Source: Candidatus Eisenbergiella merdavium
GTDB taxonomy: Bacteria > Bacillota > Clostridia > Lachnospirales > Lachnospiraceae
Assembly: GCA_019119595.1 (NCBI GenBank)
Contig: DWWS01000047.1
Location: forward strand, 1-49,411
Reading direction: 5' to 3'
Length of the DNA stretch: 49,411 nucleotides
This document shows positions 16,549-24,099 of the stretch, one piece after another. The notes beneath the pieces were generated by a model. The model was not told the origin of the DNA and did not search any database. It saw only the letters and a list, made by a program, of their open reading frames with translations. How positions within the stretch are numbered: position 1 is the first letter of the stretch; each line of letters begins with the position of its first letter. The position numbers and the translations under genes are program-made.

Positions 16549-16577
16549 AGTGTAGCAAAAGAATGGGGAAAGGTCAA
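16549..16577 (-). promoter_or_regulatory. Promoter of short structured unit
   Basis: Minus-strand TTGACC (16577-16572), a 17-nt spacer and TACACT (16554-16549). The transcript would begin near 16542 with a GCGGCGA-AGCAA-TCGCCGC hairpin. Confidence 0.7.
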
Positions 16578-16652
16578 CCGGCTGGGGAAATTTTGTTAAG
16601 AATTTTGTTAAAAAAATTGCAGTCCTCCCATTCTTCGGCCCAGACGGCAGTC

Positions 16653-17771
16653 TCAGAGAAACAGCAGGCAGACCACGGCCCTTGCCTCGTATTCCCCCGC
16701 CGGACGGAGCATTCCGCTCCTTTCGTCTCTTTGCAGGACGGACAGCGTGCCGCTTCCCTGATTTGCCGCAAGCAGCCATTTTCCGGAAGGGGACAGGCAG
16801 AAGCCTCTGGGATTTCTGCCCCCTGTGGATGCCCACTGGATCGGCTGCAGTCCATCCGCTTCCACGGAAAATACGGCGATGCTGTCATGGCCTCTGTTGC
16901 CGACATACAGGTGCCTGCCGTCCGGTGAAAGGCAGATGCCTCCCACATGGCTTTCCGTTTCCGTTCCCTCCGGAAGGGCCGATATCTGCCGGATCAGGGT
17001 AAGCGCGCCGTCCTTTGCCTCCAGCACGGCCACCTGATTGGAAAGCTCACAGGAAACGAATATCCTGTTTTTGAAAAAGGCAAGGCTCCTCGGCCCGCTT
17101 CCATCAGAAAGCCTGACGGACAGGACGGGGGACGGCTCCCTTTGGCACAGCGCGCCGTTTTCATCCAGCCTGTAGGCTTCCACAGTGTCAAGTCCCAGAT
17201 CGGTTATCCACAGAAGCCCATCATAAACGCCGGCGCTATGCACATGAGGGCTGCAGATCTTCCCCTTTTCCACATCCGCCGCCTCTGTAAAGGATGAATG
17301 TTCTTTTTCCCGGCGGGGTTCATGCTGAAGAAGCGTCTCCAGACAGTCCAGGCTCCCGTCCTCCTTCAGCGCGAAGGCGCTCATGCTTCCTCCGTTGTAA
17401 TTTGCCGTATAGACATGCCGGGCGCGCTTTCCCGCCGGCGCGCAGTCCACATGGCAGGGGGCGGCTCCCATGACGGGAAGGCAGTTTAACAGCCGCAGGC
17501 TCCCGTCCTTTTGCACCTCGTAGGCGCTGAGCGCGCCTCCCTTCGTCCCCTCATGATCGTCCAGCTCGTTTACCGCATACAGCGTTTTCCGGTCCGCGGG
17601 GAGCGCCAGCCAGGAAGCGTTCTGCGCCTGGGGAATGCTCTCCCTTTCCTCCAGCTCTCCCGTTTCCTCATTGAATTCACAGCGCGTGATCCCTTTTCCG
17701 TCTCCCTGATAGACGGTTCCATCCCCCGTGAGCACCGGGGCGTTATAGCTTCCCATATAAAGCTGACGCAT
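16653..17771 (-). CDS. Lactonase family (YbhE-type) beta-propeller protein
   Basis: This 372-residue seven-bladed beta-propeller belongs to the 6-phosphogluconolactonase Pgl/YbhE superfamily, seen from repeated blades ending in patterns such as HLYVGNRGHDSIAVFSV and WLLAANQGSGTLSVLQRD, and from HVHSAGVYDGLLWITDLG. In other bacteria such enzymes hydrolyse 6-phosphoglucono-lactone in the pentose phosphate pathway. No zwf or gnd is nearby, so the substrate is uncertain. AAGGAGGAGGAAG precedes ATG 17771. It is monocistronic, between two short structured RNA units. Confidence 0.85.
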   Translation of the reverse strand: MRQLYMGSYNAPVLTGDGTVYQGDGKGITRCEFNEETGELEERESIPQAQNASWLALPADRKTLYAVNELDDHEGTKGGALSAYEVQKDGSLRLLNCLPVMGAAPCHVDCAPAGKRARHVYTANYNGGSMSAFALKEDGSLDCLETLLQHEPRREKEHSSFTEAADVEKGKICSPHVHSAGVYDGLLWITDLGLDTVEAYRLDENGALCQREPSPVLSVRLSDGSGPRSLAFFKNRIFVSCELSNQVAVLEAKDGALTLIRQISALPEGTETESHVGGICLSPDGRHLYVGNRGHDSIAVFSVEADGLQPIQWASTGGRNPRGFCLSPSGKWLLAANQGSGTLSVLQRDERSGMLRPAGEYEARAVVCLLFL

Positions 17772-17894
17772 ACCCTCTTCCTCCTCCTTATCATTTTTTC
17801 ATGGAAATCCTGAAGTGATTTCTTGTCCATCCGATATCTCTATATTTTTATCATACCACATGGGGTGGCTGCCCGGTATTTTATTCGGCTTTGA

Positions 17895-17922
17895 TTGAAA
17901 AATTCCCTGCTTCAATTAGAAT
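17895..17922 (+). promoter_or_regulatory. Promoter of small-ORF RNA
   Basis: TTGAAA (17895-17900), a 16-nt spacer and TAGAAT (17917-17922). The transcript would start near 17929 with the hairpin CGCAATG-loop-CATTGCG. Confidence 0.6.
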
Positions 17923-18002
17923 AAAACTGCCCCGCAATGGGTAAGGGCATTGCGATAAATACGGCAGGCAGTTAGCCACACCACCCGAAAGGGGGTGAGG
18001 CC

Positions 18003-18080
18003 ATGCGGATTACTTTACATATCGGACGGTTTACCGTAACGATCATTGTAAAAAGCAGAAACCGCCACTCGGCAAAGTGA
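18003..18080 (+). CDS. 25-residue toxin-like small peptide
   Basis: ATG 18003 follows GGGGGTGAGG, one of the strongest ribosome binding sites in the window. That site is paired in a GAAA-capped hairpin (CACC-A-CCC / GGG-GGTG, about 17979-17997). The peptide is basic with a short beta-branched hydrophobic stretch (FTVTIIV) and ends NRHSAK; its stop codon lies inside the terminator stem. A convergent antisense RNA overlaps its end. The arrangement resembles type I toxin mRNAs, but the peptide is shorter and more polar than Fst or TxpA. Function is inferred from architecture only. Confidence 0.6.
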   Translation: MRITLHIGRFTVTIIVKSRNRHSAK

Positions 18081-18151
18081 CGGTTTCTTGTGCTTATGCT
18101 CATTTAACCTGAATCAACCGGACTAACCGCTTATCGGTAATGCCCTTTTCT
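18048..18151 (-). ncRNA. Candidate antisense RNA to the small ORF
   Basis: A consensus promoter (18158-18185) should start an RNA near 18151 running leftwards to a hairpin on the minus strand (GAAACCGTCACT / AGTGGCGGTTTC, 18087-18058, fully paired with one G-U) followed by CTTTTT. The RNA, about 100 nt, covers the last third of the peptide ORF. Its 5' part (AAGGGCATTACCGATAA) is nearly the same as the 5' part of the sense RNA (AAGGGCATTGCGATAA), so the two ends form a long inverted repeat in the DNA. Confidence 0.55.
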
Positions 18152-18157
18152 AATTTC

Positions 18158-18185
18158 ATTATGGTGTAAATATGCGATTTGTCAA
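18158..18185 (-). promoter_or_regulatory. Promoter of antisense RNA
   Basis: Minus-strand TTGACA (18185-18180), a 16-nt spacer and CATAAT (18163-18158). It is closer to consensus than the sense promoter, as is usual for antitoxin RNAs. Confidence 0.75.
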
Positions 18186-18241
18186 GTGTGGTCTGTCTGC
18201 TTGGCTGTTCTCAATTTCACGGCATCCAACTTTTGTCTGTC

Positions 18242-18982
18242 TCAGTCGCAGACCCGGTACAAGTAAGCTCTCCCCTTTTTCCCCACCCGTTCCACCGCGC
18301 CCGTATCCATCAGGATGGGAAGGGCGGACTGGGCAAGCGCCGGGCGGATGTGGGCTTCTTTTGCAAATTCCCGGAAGGTGAAGGGTTCCTCCAGTCCGTA
18401 TGGCACAAACTGCATATAATCCTGCGGGCAGTCGATGCATACCTCCTCCACGATCCGGGTCGGAATGCGGTCAAAACGGGTGGAGCCCTTCTTTTTATCC
18501 CGGCTCCAGCCGTTTAACAGTCTGTATTCCTCCATGTCAAGAAGCACCAGCTTCAGCCGAAGGCCGTCCCGCAGCAGATATCTCCGGATGCGGTACAGCT
18601 CCTTAAAGGCCATGTAGGGATTGCCTGTAAGCGGGGATTTCCTGGGGCTGGAAAGCTCTCCGGTCTCCTCGTCGATCCAGATCAGCCGCTTTTCATGGGG
18701 AATGGGATAGACGATGGTCACCGGGCAGATTGGCAGGAAGCGGTCCAGCTTTTCCCGCAGCCGGTCGAAGCTTCTGGTCTGGATCTCCAGGATCTCCTCT
18801 CCCGTATAGATGTCCGCCACACAGCCCTCGATGGGGATTTCATGGGTGCTTTCATCCGGCGCGTAGTAGCTTTTCAGGATGGCATGTACCGTTTTTTCCG
18901 AAAGCGTACCGATCCCGTTCCGCTCTCTGGCCTTTCCCACTATTTTTTCTTTTGCCTGGTCAAAACGTTCCTGTTCCGTCAT
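18242..18982 (-). CDS. Conserved hypothetical protein, nuclease-like core with C-terminal winged helix
   Basis: This 246-residue protein is not recognised by name. Residues about 45-75 (HEIPIEGCVADIYTGEEILE followed by IQTRSF) look like the D-(x)n-E-x-Q core of PD-(D/E)XK nuclease-like folds, and the next segment PVTIVYPIPHEKRLIWID resembles the following strand. The last 60 residues (FTFREFAKEAHIRPALAQSA, then a basic wing) look like a winged helix. This suggests a DNA-linked role, but that is inference from pattern only. It diverges from darA. No strong ribosome binding site was found before ATG 18982. Confidence 0.7.
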   Translation of the reverse strand: MTEQERFDQAKEKIVGKARERNGIGTLSEKTVHAILKSYYAPDESTHEIPIEGCVADIYTGEEILEIQTRSFDRLREKLDRFLPICPVTIVYPIPHEKRLIWIDEETGELSSPRKSPLTGNPYMAFKELYRIRRYLLRDGLRLKLVLLDMEEYRLLNGWSRDKKKGSTRFDRIPTRIVEEVCIDCPQDYMQFVPYGLEEPFTFREFAKEAHIRPALAQSALPILMDTGAVERVGKKGRAYLYRVCD

Positions 18983-18998
18983 TTTGTTCTAAAAATGT

Positions 18999-19027
18999 TT
19001 GCCATTTTGCTTTTGATTGTTTATACT
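18999..19027 (+). promoter_or_regulatory. darA promoter
   Basis: TTGCCA (18999-19004), a 17-nt spacer and TATACT (19022-19027), 50 nt before the darA start. A GCCGCC-GCAG-GGCGGC hairpin (19047-19062) sits between it and the ribosome binding site. Confidence 0.7.
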
Positions 19028-19077
19028 GTAAGAAAAGTGCTTTTAAGCCGCCGCAGGGCGGCGGAAAGGAGTGCCCT

Positions 19078-19413
19078 ATGAAAATGATATTGACCATCGT
19101 GCGCAATGAGGATGCACCCCTGCTTCTCAACGAGCTGAATGAGAAAAAATATTACGTCACAAAGCTCGCCACGACAGGCGGATTCCTGAAGAGAGGAAAC
19201 ACCACTCTCCTTCTGGGAATTGAGGATGAAAAGGTGGAGGAGGTCTGCGAGATCATCCGGCAGCATTCGGGCAAGCGCCAGCAGATCATGTATACGCCGC
19301 CCGCTCCCTCCAACGTCAACGTTTACAACTCGGTATCCTCCGTTCCCGTCAATGTGGAAGTGGGCGGAGCCACCATCTTCATTCTTCCTGTGGAAGAACA
19401 GCGTAAGGTTTAA
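19078..19413 (+). CDS. darA: Cyclic-di-AMP receptor DarA (PII-like)
   Basis: This 111-residue PII-like protein belongs to the DUF970/DarA (also called PstA) family: MKMILTIVRNEDAPLLLNEL, TKLATTGGFLKRGNTTLLLG (T-loop base) and the C-terminal VGGATIFILPVE strand match the c-di-AMP binding trimer. It senses c-di-AMP in the cytosol; downstream partners are unknown. Start 19078 with GGAAAGGAG is clear, although the frame is open upstream. It has its own promoter and terminator, so it is monocistronic. It is unrelated to the phosphate permease PstA. Confidence 0.92.
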   Translation: MKMILTIVRNEDAPLLLNELNEKKYYVTKLATTGGFLKRGNTTLLLGIEDEKVEEVCEIIRQHSGKRQQIMYTPPAPSNVNVYNSVSSVPVNVEVGGATIFILPVEEQRKV

Positions 19414-19459
19414 GATACAGCTTTTTTCAAACCCAACTCCCATTTCGGGATATTCTCAT

Positions 19460-19499
19460 CGGCGGCAGTCTCCGGATCATCCGGTCTGCCGCCGTTTTT
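19460..19499 (+). terminator. darA terminator
   Basis: CGGCGGCAG (19460-19468) and CTGCCGCCG (19486-19494) with an inner CCGGA/TCCGG stem, then TTTTT. On the minus strand it lies directly after the SGNH gene stop. Confidence 0.9.
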
Positions 19500-20545
19500 C
19501 AATCCGTCAAAATATCGTAATCCGTCCGGATGCGCTCTGCGATCCCTTCCATCTTTTCCAGCTCTTTCCGATAATTTTCCGGGGTCAGCCGGTAATTTCC
19601 CTGCGCCATTTCCTCCACCATCCAGCGGTTGATATCCTCGTTGAAATGGATGGGATCCATATAGAGATCCAGATCCAGTATCACGTCTTCCTCATTCTGG
19701 AAATAGTACATCCGCACGTTTTCATATCCCAGAAGCCGTTCCATGGACGCCCGGGCCGCGTACAGGCTCTGCTCAAGCTGTCCGCTTCGGATCATATTGT
19801 CCCACCACAGAAGGGAATAAGGGGGATAAAAAATATAAAAGACCGTATCCGGATTCTCCTGAACCATCCGCTCCAGGATATCCACGTTCCCGTCGATGAA
19901 GGGCCGGTACTCTCCTTCCGTTTTTTCCGGAGAAATCTCTTCGGGCCTCCCGTAATTGGCAAGGGCGTCGCTTCTGGAAAAGGTGTGGTACTGGGCCCAA
20001 TTATAGGAGGCTCCCTCGTCATAATCATCCAGAAAGGTTTCCGCAAGCAGATAGGGAATATCCTCAAAGATCACGTCCTTATTCAGCAGATATTTCACAT
20101 CCGTAAAGGGATTGTCGTCATACAGATAAAGGGGCATGCTCTCGTCCGGGAACTCCGTCTCCGGATCGCCGGAAAGGGCGAACAGATCCAGACTGTAAAA
20201 TACATATTTCAGCTCCCTTTCCTGCAGCGCAAGCCTGACGTAATAATCCAGCTGGGCGGTCACGCCGGAACTTTTGATGGCCTTGACGGACTGTGTGCCA
20301 AAGGCCTCGTCAAACCAGCGGTTATTGAAATTTTCCGCAGTGGAGGAGCCTGCGATCACGCTGTCGTAGGAAAAATTCCGAAGGGTTCCGGGCACCTGGT
20401 ATTCCTTTTTGGTGAGCACTGCCTTCAGGGGGCCGAGCGGTTCATGATAGTGAAAAAAAGGATCGAACACAAATACCAGCCCCGCCGCAAGAAGCAGCAG
20501 AACGACCGCCGCAAGGAAAAAACGCCTGATAAATTTTTCATACAT
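19499..20545 (-). CDS. SGNH-hydrolase-like membrane-anchored protein, MBOAT partner
   Basis: This protein of about 348 residues has an N-terminal signal-anchor (about 8-28) and an extracytoplasmic domain with AGSSTAENF (nucleophile Ser block) and the late DPIHFNED (catalytic Asp-x-x-His), the pattern of DltD/AlgX-like SGNH proteins. It lies just downstream of an MBOAT acyltransferase, the standard pair for moving acyl groups across the membrane onto a surface polymer. A TTG at 20563 is an alternative start; ATG 20545, with GGAAAAG upstream, is preferred. The acceptor polymer is unknown. Confidence 0.75.
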   Translation of the reverse strand: MYEKFIRRFFLAAVVLLLLAAGLVFVFDPFFHYHEPLGPLKAVLTKKEYQVPGTLRNFSYDSVIAGSSTAENFNNRWFDEAFGTQSVKAIKSSGVTAQLDYYVRLALQERELKYVFYSLDLFALSGDPETEFPDESMPLYLYDDNPFTDVKYLLNKDVIFEDIPYLLAETFLDDYDEGASYNWAQYHTFSRSDALANYGRPEEISPEKTEGEYRPFIDGNVDILERMVQENPDTVFYIFYPPYSLLWWDNMIRSGQLEQSLYAARASMERLLGYENVRMYYFQNEEDVILDLDLYMDPIHFNEDINRWMVEEMAQGNYRLTPENYRKELEKMEGIAERIRTDYDILTD

Positions 20546-20589
20546 GCTGTTTTTCTTTTCCAATTTTTGTTTTCACTTCCGCTCTTTTT

Positions 20590-22152
20590 TTAAAAATTAA
20601 AATACACAAAGGTGCTCACGCCGGACAGGGAGGCCACGGACCAGGCGAACAGAAACGCCAGCCAGAGGGTGAACCGGAGACTGATGCGGTTCTGGGAAAT
20701 GAGCTGCACCGTGTTTTTCCGGGAAAGCACGAAGAAGCCTGCCGCAAAGATCAGGGCCATGACGGCGGCCTGAACCGCTCCCACAAGGGATGGCGCTGCC
20801 AGCGACAGGGCCTTGGTCACAAGATAAACTTCCGGGGGCTCCATGGCTGCGGCCATCTGCAGGAGCATCCCGTCCGCCCGGAAGGAAAAGATCCGGGACA
20901 GGAGCAGAAAGCCGTCCCCCAGGCTGTCCGCCCGGAAGAAAACAAAGGCCATACAGACGTATGCAAAGGTGGCCGCCTGACAGAGAAACCGCCGGGCGCT
21001 CTGAGAAAGCGCGGGGCCGGTTCCGGATGCCTGCGCCGTTTTCTCTCCGCCGCGGCCAGTTCCGGACGCCTGTGCCGTTTTCTCTCCGCCAGGGCCGTTT
21101 CCTCTCCTTCCGCCAATTCCCGAAGCCGCTACCCCGAGACCGTGGAGAAAGCCCCAGAATACAAAGGTCCAGTTTGCGCCATGCCACAGGCCGCTCACCA
21201 GGAAGGTGATCATGGTATTGAGAAAGGTTCTGCCCCTCCCCCTCCGGCTTCCTCCCAGCGGGAAATAAACATAGGTCTGAAGGAAGCTGCTCAGGGTCAT
21301 ATGCCACCGCTTCCAGAAATCCTTCACGGAAACCGCGCGGTAAGGGGAATTAAAGTTTTCCGGAAGCTCGATCCCGAACATTTTTCCCACGCCGACGGCC
21401 ATATCGGAATAGCCGCTGAAGTCAAAATACAGCTCAAGCGTGTAGCCCACCGCCGCCGCAAGGGCCGCGGGAGCGTCCAGGGAAGCGATATTTTCATAGC
21501 CGAAATTCACCGCAAGGGCCAGCGTGTCCGCCAGGAGCACCTTTTTTCCGAGACCGATGGAAAACTGCATCAGTCCCTTTGCAAAGCCTTCCGAAGAAAA
21601 GCGCCTCCGCTCCCTGTCCTGAAACTGCGGCACCGTTGAGGCATGCAGAACGATGGGGCCGGAGATCAGGGAAGGGAAGAAGGTCACAAAGCTCAGATAG
21701 TCCAGAAGCCCGTAATGAGGCGCGTCGCCCCTGCAGCGGTCGATCAGGAAGGAAAGCTGCTGGAAGGTGAAAAAGCTGATGCCAAGAGGCAGCAGGATGT
21801 TCCTGGCCTGAAAATCCGCCCCAAAGGCTACGTTAATATTTTCCACAAAAAAATTATAGTATTTGAAAACGCCAAGCGCGCCGATGTTCACCGCGCAGCC
21901 CGTGATGAGAAGGAGCCTTCTCATCTGCGGCGTAACCCGCCTGGAAAGAAGAAGGCTGATCCCAAAATTGAACAGGCAGCTTCCAAGAATGACCCAGAGA
22001 AAGCTCACATTGTACCAGGCATAAAACCACAGGGACATCCCGATGAGATATCCCTGCGCCGTCCTGAACCGCTTCAGCCTGTTGAGCAGATACCAGCCCG
22101 CCAGGCAGAGCGGCAGAAATATAAAGATAAAAAAATAGGAATTAAACAGCAT
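20590..22152 (-). CDS. MBOAT family O-acyltransferase (AlgI/DltB-like)
   Basis: This polytopic membrane protein of 520 residues shows the MBOAT signatures NFNSPYRAVSVKDFWKRWHM and the invariant catalytic His in VSGLWHGANWTF. It should pass acetyl or another acyl group from a cytoplasmic thioester to the outside, for transfer to a cell-surface glycan by the SGNH partner encoded downstream. A tandem 13-residue repeat (GGEKTAQASGTG twice) in a cytoplasmic or external loop at about residues 353-380 is unusual for the family. It starts 13 bp after the fructokinase stop. Confidence 0.87.
   Translation of the reverse strand: MLFNSYFFIFIFLPLCLAGWYLLNRLKRFRTAQGYLIGMSLWFYAWYNVSFLWVILGSCLFNFGISLLLSRRVTPQMRRLLLITGCAVNIGALGVFKYYNFFVENINVAFGADFQARNILLPLGISFFTFQQLSFLIDRCRGDAPHYGLLDYLSFVTFFPSLISGPIVLHASTVPQFQDRERRRFSSEGFAKGLMQFSIGLGKKVLLADTLALAVNFGYENIASLDAPAALAAAVGYTLELYFDFSGYSDMAVGVGKMFGIELPENFNSPYRAVSVKDFWKRWHMTLSSFLQTYVYFPLGGSRRGRGRTFLNTMITFLVSGLWHGANWTFVFWGFLHGLGVAASGIGGRRGNGPGGEKTAQASGTGRGGEKTAQASGTGPALSQSARRFLCQAATFAYVCMAFVFFRADSLGDGFLLLSRIFSFRADGMLLQMAAAMEPPEVYLVTKALSLAAPSLVGAVQAAVMALIFAAGFFVLSRKNTVQLISQNRISLRFTLWLAFLFAWSVASLSGVSTFVYFNF
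21015..21092. repeat. Tandem 39-bp repeat inside the MBOAT gene
   Basis: Two units (21015-21053 and 21054-21092) differ at only a few positions and encode a duplicated 13-residue stretch rich in Gly, Ala, Thr and Ser. The length keeps frame. Confidence 0.9.
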
Positions 22153-22165
22153 CTGAGGCTCCGAT

Positions 22166-23131
22166 CTATTTCCTTGATTCGATAAACCGCTTCACATCCT
22201 CCACCTGAGGCATGACGCGGAGCGCGCCCTTTCTGGTGGTGATGATGGAAGCCGCCGCGTTGGCGAAGGTGAGCATTTCACCAAGCTTCTCCTCATCCAG
22301 CCCGTCAAGGCCGTATTCCAGCACATAATGCAGACAGCAGCCGCCGAAGGTATCCCCGGCTCCCGTCGTCTCGATGGTCTCCTTCTGCAGGAAAGGCGCC
22401 CGCTCCACGCGCAGATCCTTATAATAAGCGCGGCTTCCATCCTTTCCCATGGAAAGCAGGATCAACGGAATGTCATACTCACGGCGAAGCTTTTCGATTC
22501 CCTTATCGTAATCCTCCTCTCCCGTGAACCACTGAATCTCGTTGTCGGAAATCTTCAGCACATCGCACTGGCCGAGTCCGTACGCCACCTGCTCCTTCGC
22601 GTCCTCCAGGGATTTCCACAGGGGAGGACGGAGATTGGGATCGAAGGAAATGACCGCTCCCGCCTCCTTCGCCAGACGGATTGCCTTTTTCGTGGCCTCC
22701 TGCACCCCTTCATGCGTCATGGAAAGGGTTCCGAAGTGGAAGGCCCTGGCGCTTCGCACCAGCTCCTCATTCACCTCATCCGCCGTAAGAAGCATGTCCG
22801 CGCCGGGATTTCTGTAGAAGGAAAAATCCCTGTCCCCGTCCTCAAAGGTCTGTACGAAGGCAAGAGTCGTCCTCGCATCCTCGTCCACGATCAGGTTGGA
22901 GGTATCGATCCCCACCTCCTCCAGAACGGCCTTCAGCTTCAGCCCGAAGATGTCCTTTCCCACCTTGCCGATAAAGGCGGTAGGATGGCCGAAGCGGTTC
23001 AGCATGGCCAGAACGTTGCAGGGCGCTCCCCCGGGATTCGCCTCAAACATGGTATTTCCCTGGGCGCTCATTCCGTTGTCCGTAAAATCAATCAGCAGCT
23101 CTCCGAGCGTTACAACATCAAACTTTTTCAT
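22166..23131 (-). CDS. scrK: PfkB-family carbohydrate kinase, probable fructokinase
   Basis: This 321-residue ribokinase-family enzyme starts VTLGELLIDF and has the N-terminal GGAPCNVLAMLNRFG substrate loop and the C-terminal TTGAGDTFGGC signature with catalytic Asp. The sequence pattern is that of fructokinases phosphorylating fructose to fructose 6-phosphate with ATP. A GH32 fructosidase is encoded 8.4 kb away (31574-33097), consistent with fructan or sucrose use, but the two are not in one operon. A 137-bp repeat element lies right before its ribosome binding site. Confidence 0.88.
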   Translation of the reverse strand: MKKFDVVTLGELLIDFTDNGMSAQGNTMFEANPGGAPCNVLAMLNRFGHPTAFIGKVGKDIFGLKLKAVLEEVGIDTSNLIVDEDARTTLAFVQTFEDGDRDFSFYRNPGADMLLTADEVNEELVRSARAFHFGTLSMTHEGVQEATKKAIRLAKEAGAVISFDPNLRPPLWKSLEDAKEQVAYGLGQCDVLKISDNEIQWFTGEEDYDKGIEKLRREYDIPLILLSMGKDGSRAYYKDLRVERAPFLQKETIETTGAGDTFGGCCLHYVLEYGLDGLDEEKLGEMLTFANAAASIITTRKGALRVMPQVEDVKRFIESRK

Positions 23132-23137
23132 CTCATT

Positions 23138-23274
23138 CCTCCATGCCGAAGCGTTTACGCGAAGGCACGCGCGTAGAAATCGCGCATGCGATTTCTACGC
23201 TGCACTAATGGGATTTGCGACGCTTCGGCGCAAATCCGGATTGGAAAATGCGTTATCAAACGCATTTTCCAATC
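23138..23274 (-). repeat. Three-hairpin intergenic leader element, copy B
   Basis: It aligns over its full length with copy A (12827-12964). H1 GCGTAGAAATC / GATTTCTACGC (23171-23200), H2 GGATTTGCG / CGCAAATCC (23211-23237, same as copy A), H3 GATTGGAAAATGCGTT / AACGCATTTTCCAATC (23239-23274, 16 bp). Arms differ from copy A by matched changes, so pairing is kept. The CCTCC at its left end is the ribosome binding site of scrK on the minus strand. Confidence 0.85.
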
Positions 23275-23531
23275 CCTTCCCTCTTTTTTCACAGCCAGAC
23301 AACACTCAGACCCGGCTCATCCGGGCCCATATCAGCTTTATTTTAACAGCTGCCCGCAAAAAAGGGAACCCATTTTTCCCATATCTTAATTTTTTCTAAA
23401 TGGGGGCAAAAAGCGGGATAAACGGCGGGTAATATGATATACTGAGGCCAGAACAGGATTTTACGTGCCGGGATACGGTTCTGACGTACCGCACGCTCCG
23501 AAATGGGATCAGAATAGAAATGGAGGTTGAC

Positions 23532-24023
23532 ATGGCTATTTCAGATGGAATCAGAAAAATATTTCTTGCAGGGGTCGGCGCGGCGGCAACAACCGGCGAG
23601 GCGGCCAAAAACCTGATCGATACGCTGGCGGAAAAGGGCGAGGCGGCCGTGGAGCAGGGAAAGGCTCTGAATGAGGAACTGAAAAAGAACACAAAGGAGA
23701 AGGTGAACCGCCGCGTCACGGTTCATGTTGTGAATGAATTCAAGGATGTCTATTCCGCCGTGGAGAAAATGAGCAAAGAGGAGCTGGAATCCCTGAAGGA
23801 ACGGCTGAATGCGATGACTGCGGATGAGGAGGCGGAGTCCGGGGAGGTTGAGGCTGACGTGCAGAAGATGGCGGCGCAGGAGACGGTCGCACAGCCGACA
23901 GCTGCGCAGGGGATGACGGTTCAGGAAGGCGAAGCGACGGAGGAAGAGCAGGACGCTTCCGGCAGCCCGGAACAGACCGGAGATTCAAATGAAAATACAC
24001 AGGATGAAAATATTCCTTCCTGA
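23532..24023 (+). CDS. Phasin-like protein (polyhydroxyalkanoate-regulator type)
   Basis: This 163-residue helical protein has an N-terminal segment (SDGIRKIFLAGVGAAATTGE) and heptad-like helices (LIDTLAEKGEAAVEQGKALN) typical of the PhaF/PhaI-like phasin family widely found in Clostridia that make no PHA. The C-terminal 60 residues are a low-complexity acidic tail rich in Glu, Ala, Gln and Thr. Its role is unknown; coiled-coil scaffolding is possible. ATG 23532 follows GGAGGTTGAC. A terminator follows at 24038. Confidence 0.75.
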   Translation: MAISDGIRKIFLAGVGAAATTGEAAKNLIDTLAEKGEAAVEQGKALNEELKKNTKEKVNRRVTVHVVNEFKDVYSAVEKMSKEELESLKERLNAMTADEEAESGEVEADVQKMAAQETVAQPTAAQGMTVQEGEATEEEQDASGSPEQTGDSNENTQDENIPS

Positions 24024-24037
24024 CAGGATAACAAGCG

Positions 24038-24074
24038 GCCCGCGTTTCCATGGATTTTGGGAGCGCGGGCTTTT
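24038..24074 (+). terminator. Terminator of phasin-like gene
   Basis: GCCCGCG (24038-24044) and CGCGGGC (24064-24070) followed by TTTT. Confidence 0.75.
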
Positions 24075-24099
24075 CGTCTGTATCCGCTGTTTTGCGGCG

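Noticed and set aside
16356..16577. A 73-codon minus-strand frame
   Set aside because: Its only ATG lies within the -35 element of the promoter at 16549-16577, so it would not be on the transcript. The composition is plausible, so an internal non-ATG start is not fully excluded.
17017..17489. Several plus-strand frames within the lactonase gene
   Set aside because: They mirror the minus-strand lactonase codons (third-position GC bias) and lack starts.
17895..18185. Interpretation of the small-ORF locus as a MITE
   Set aside because: The ends are inverted repeats as in a MITE, but they sit just inside two good promoters, no target duplication was seen, and the ORF has a strong, sequestered ribosome binding site. 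It was kept as an RNA locus, with the MITE view as an alternative.
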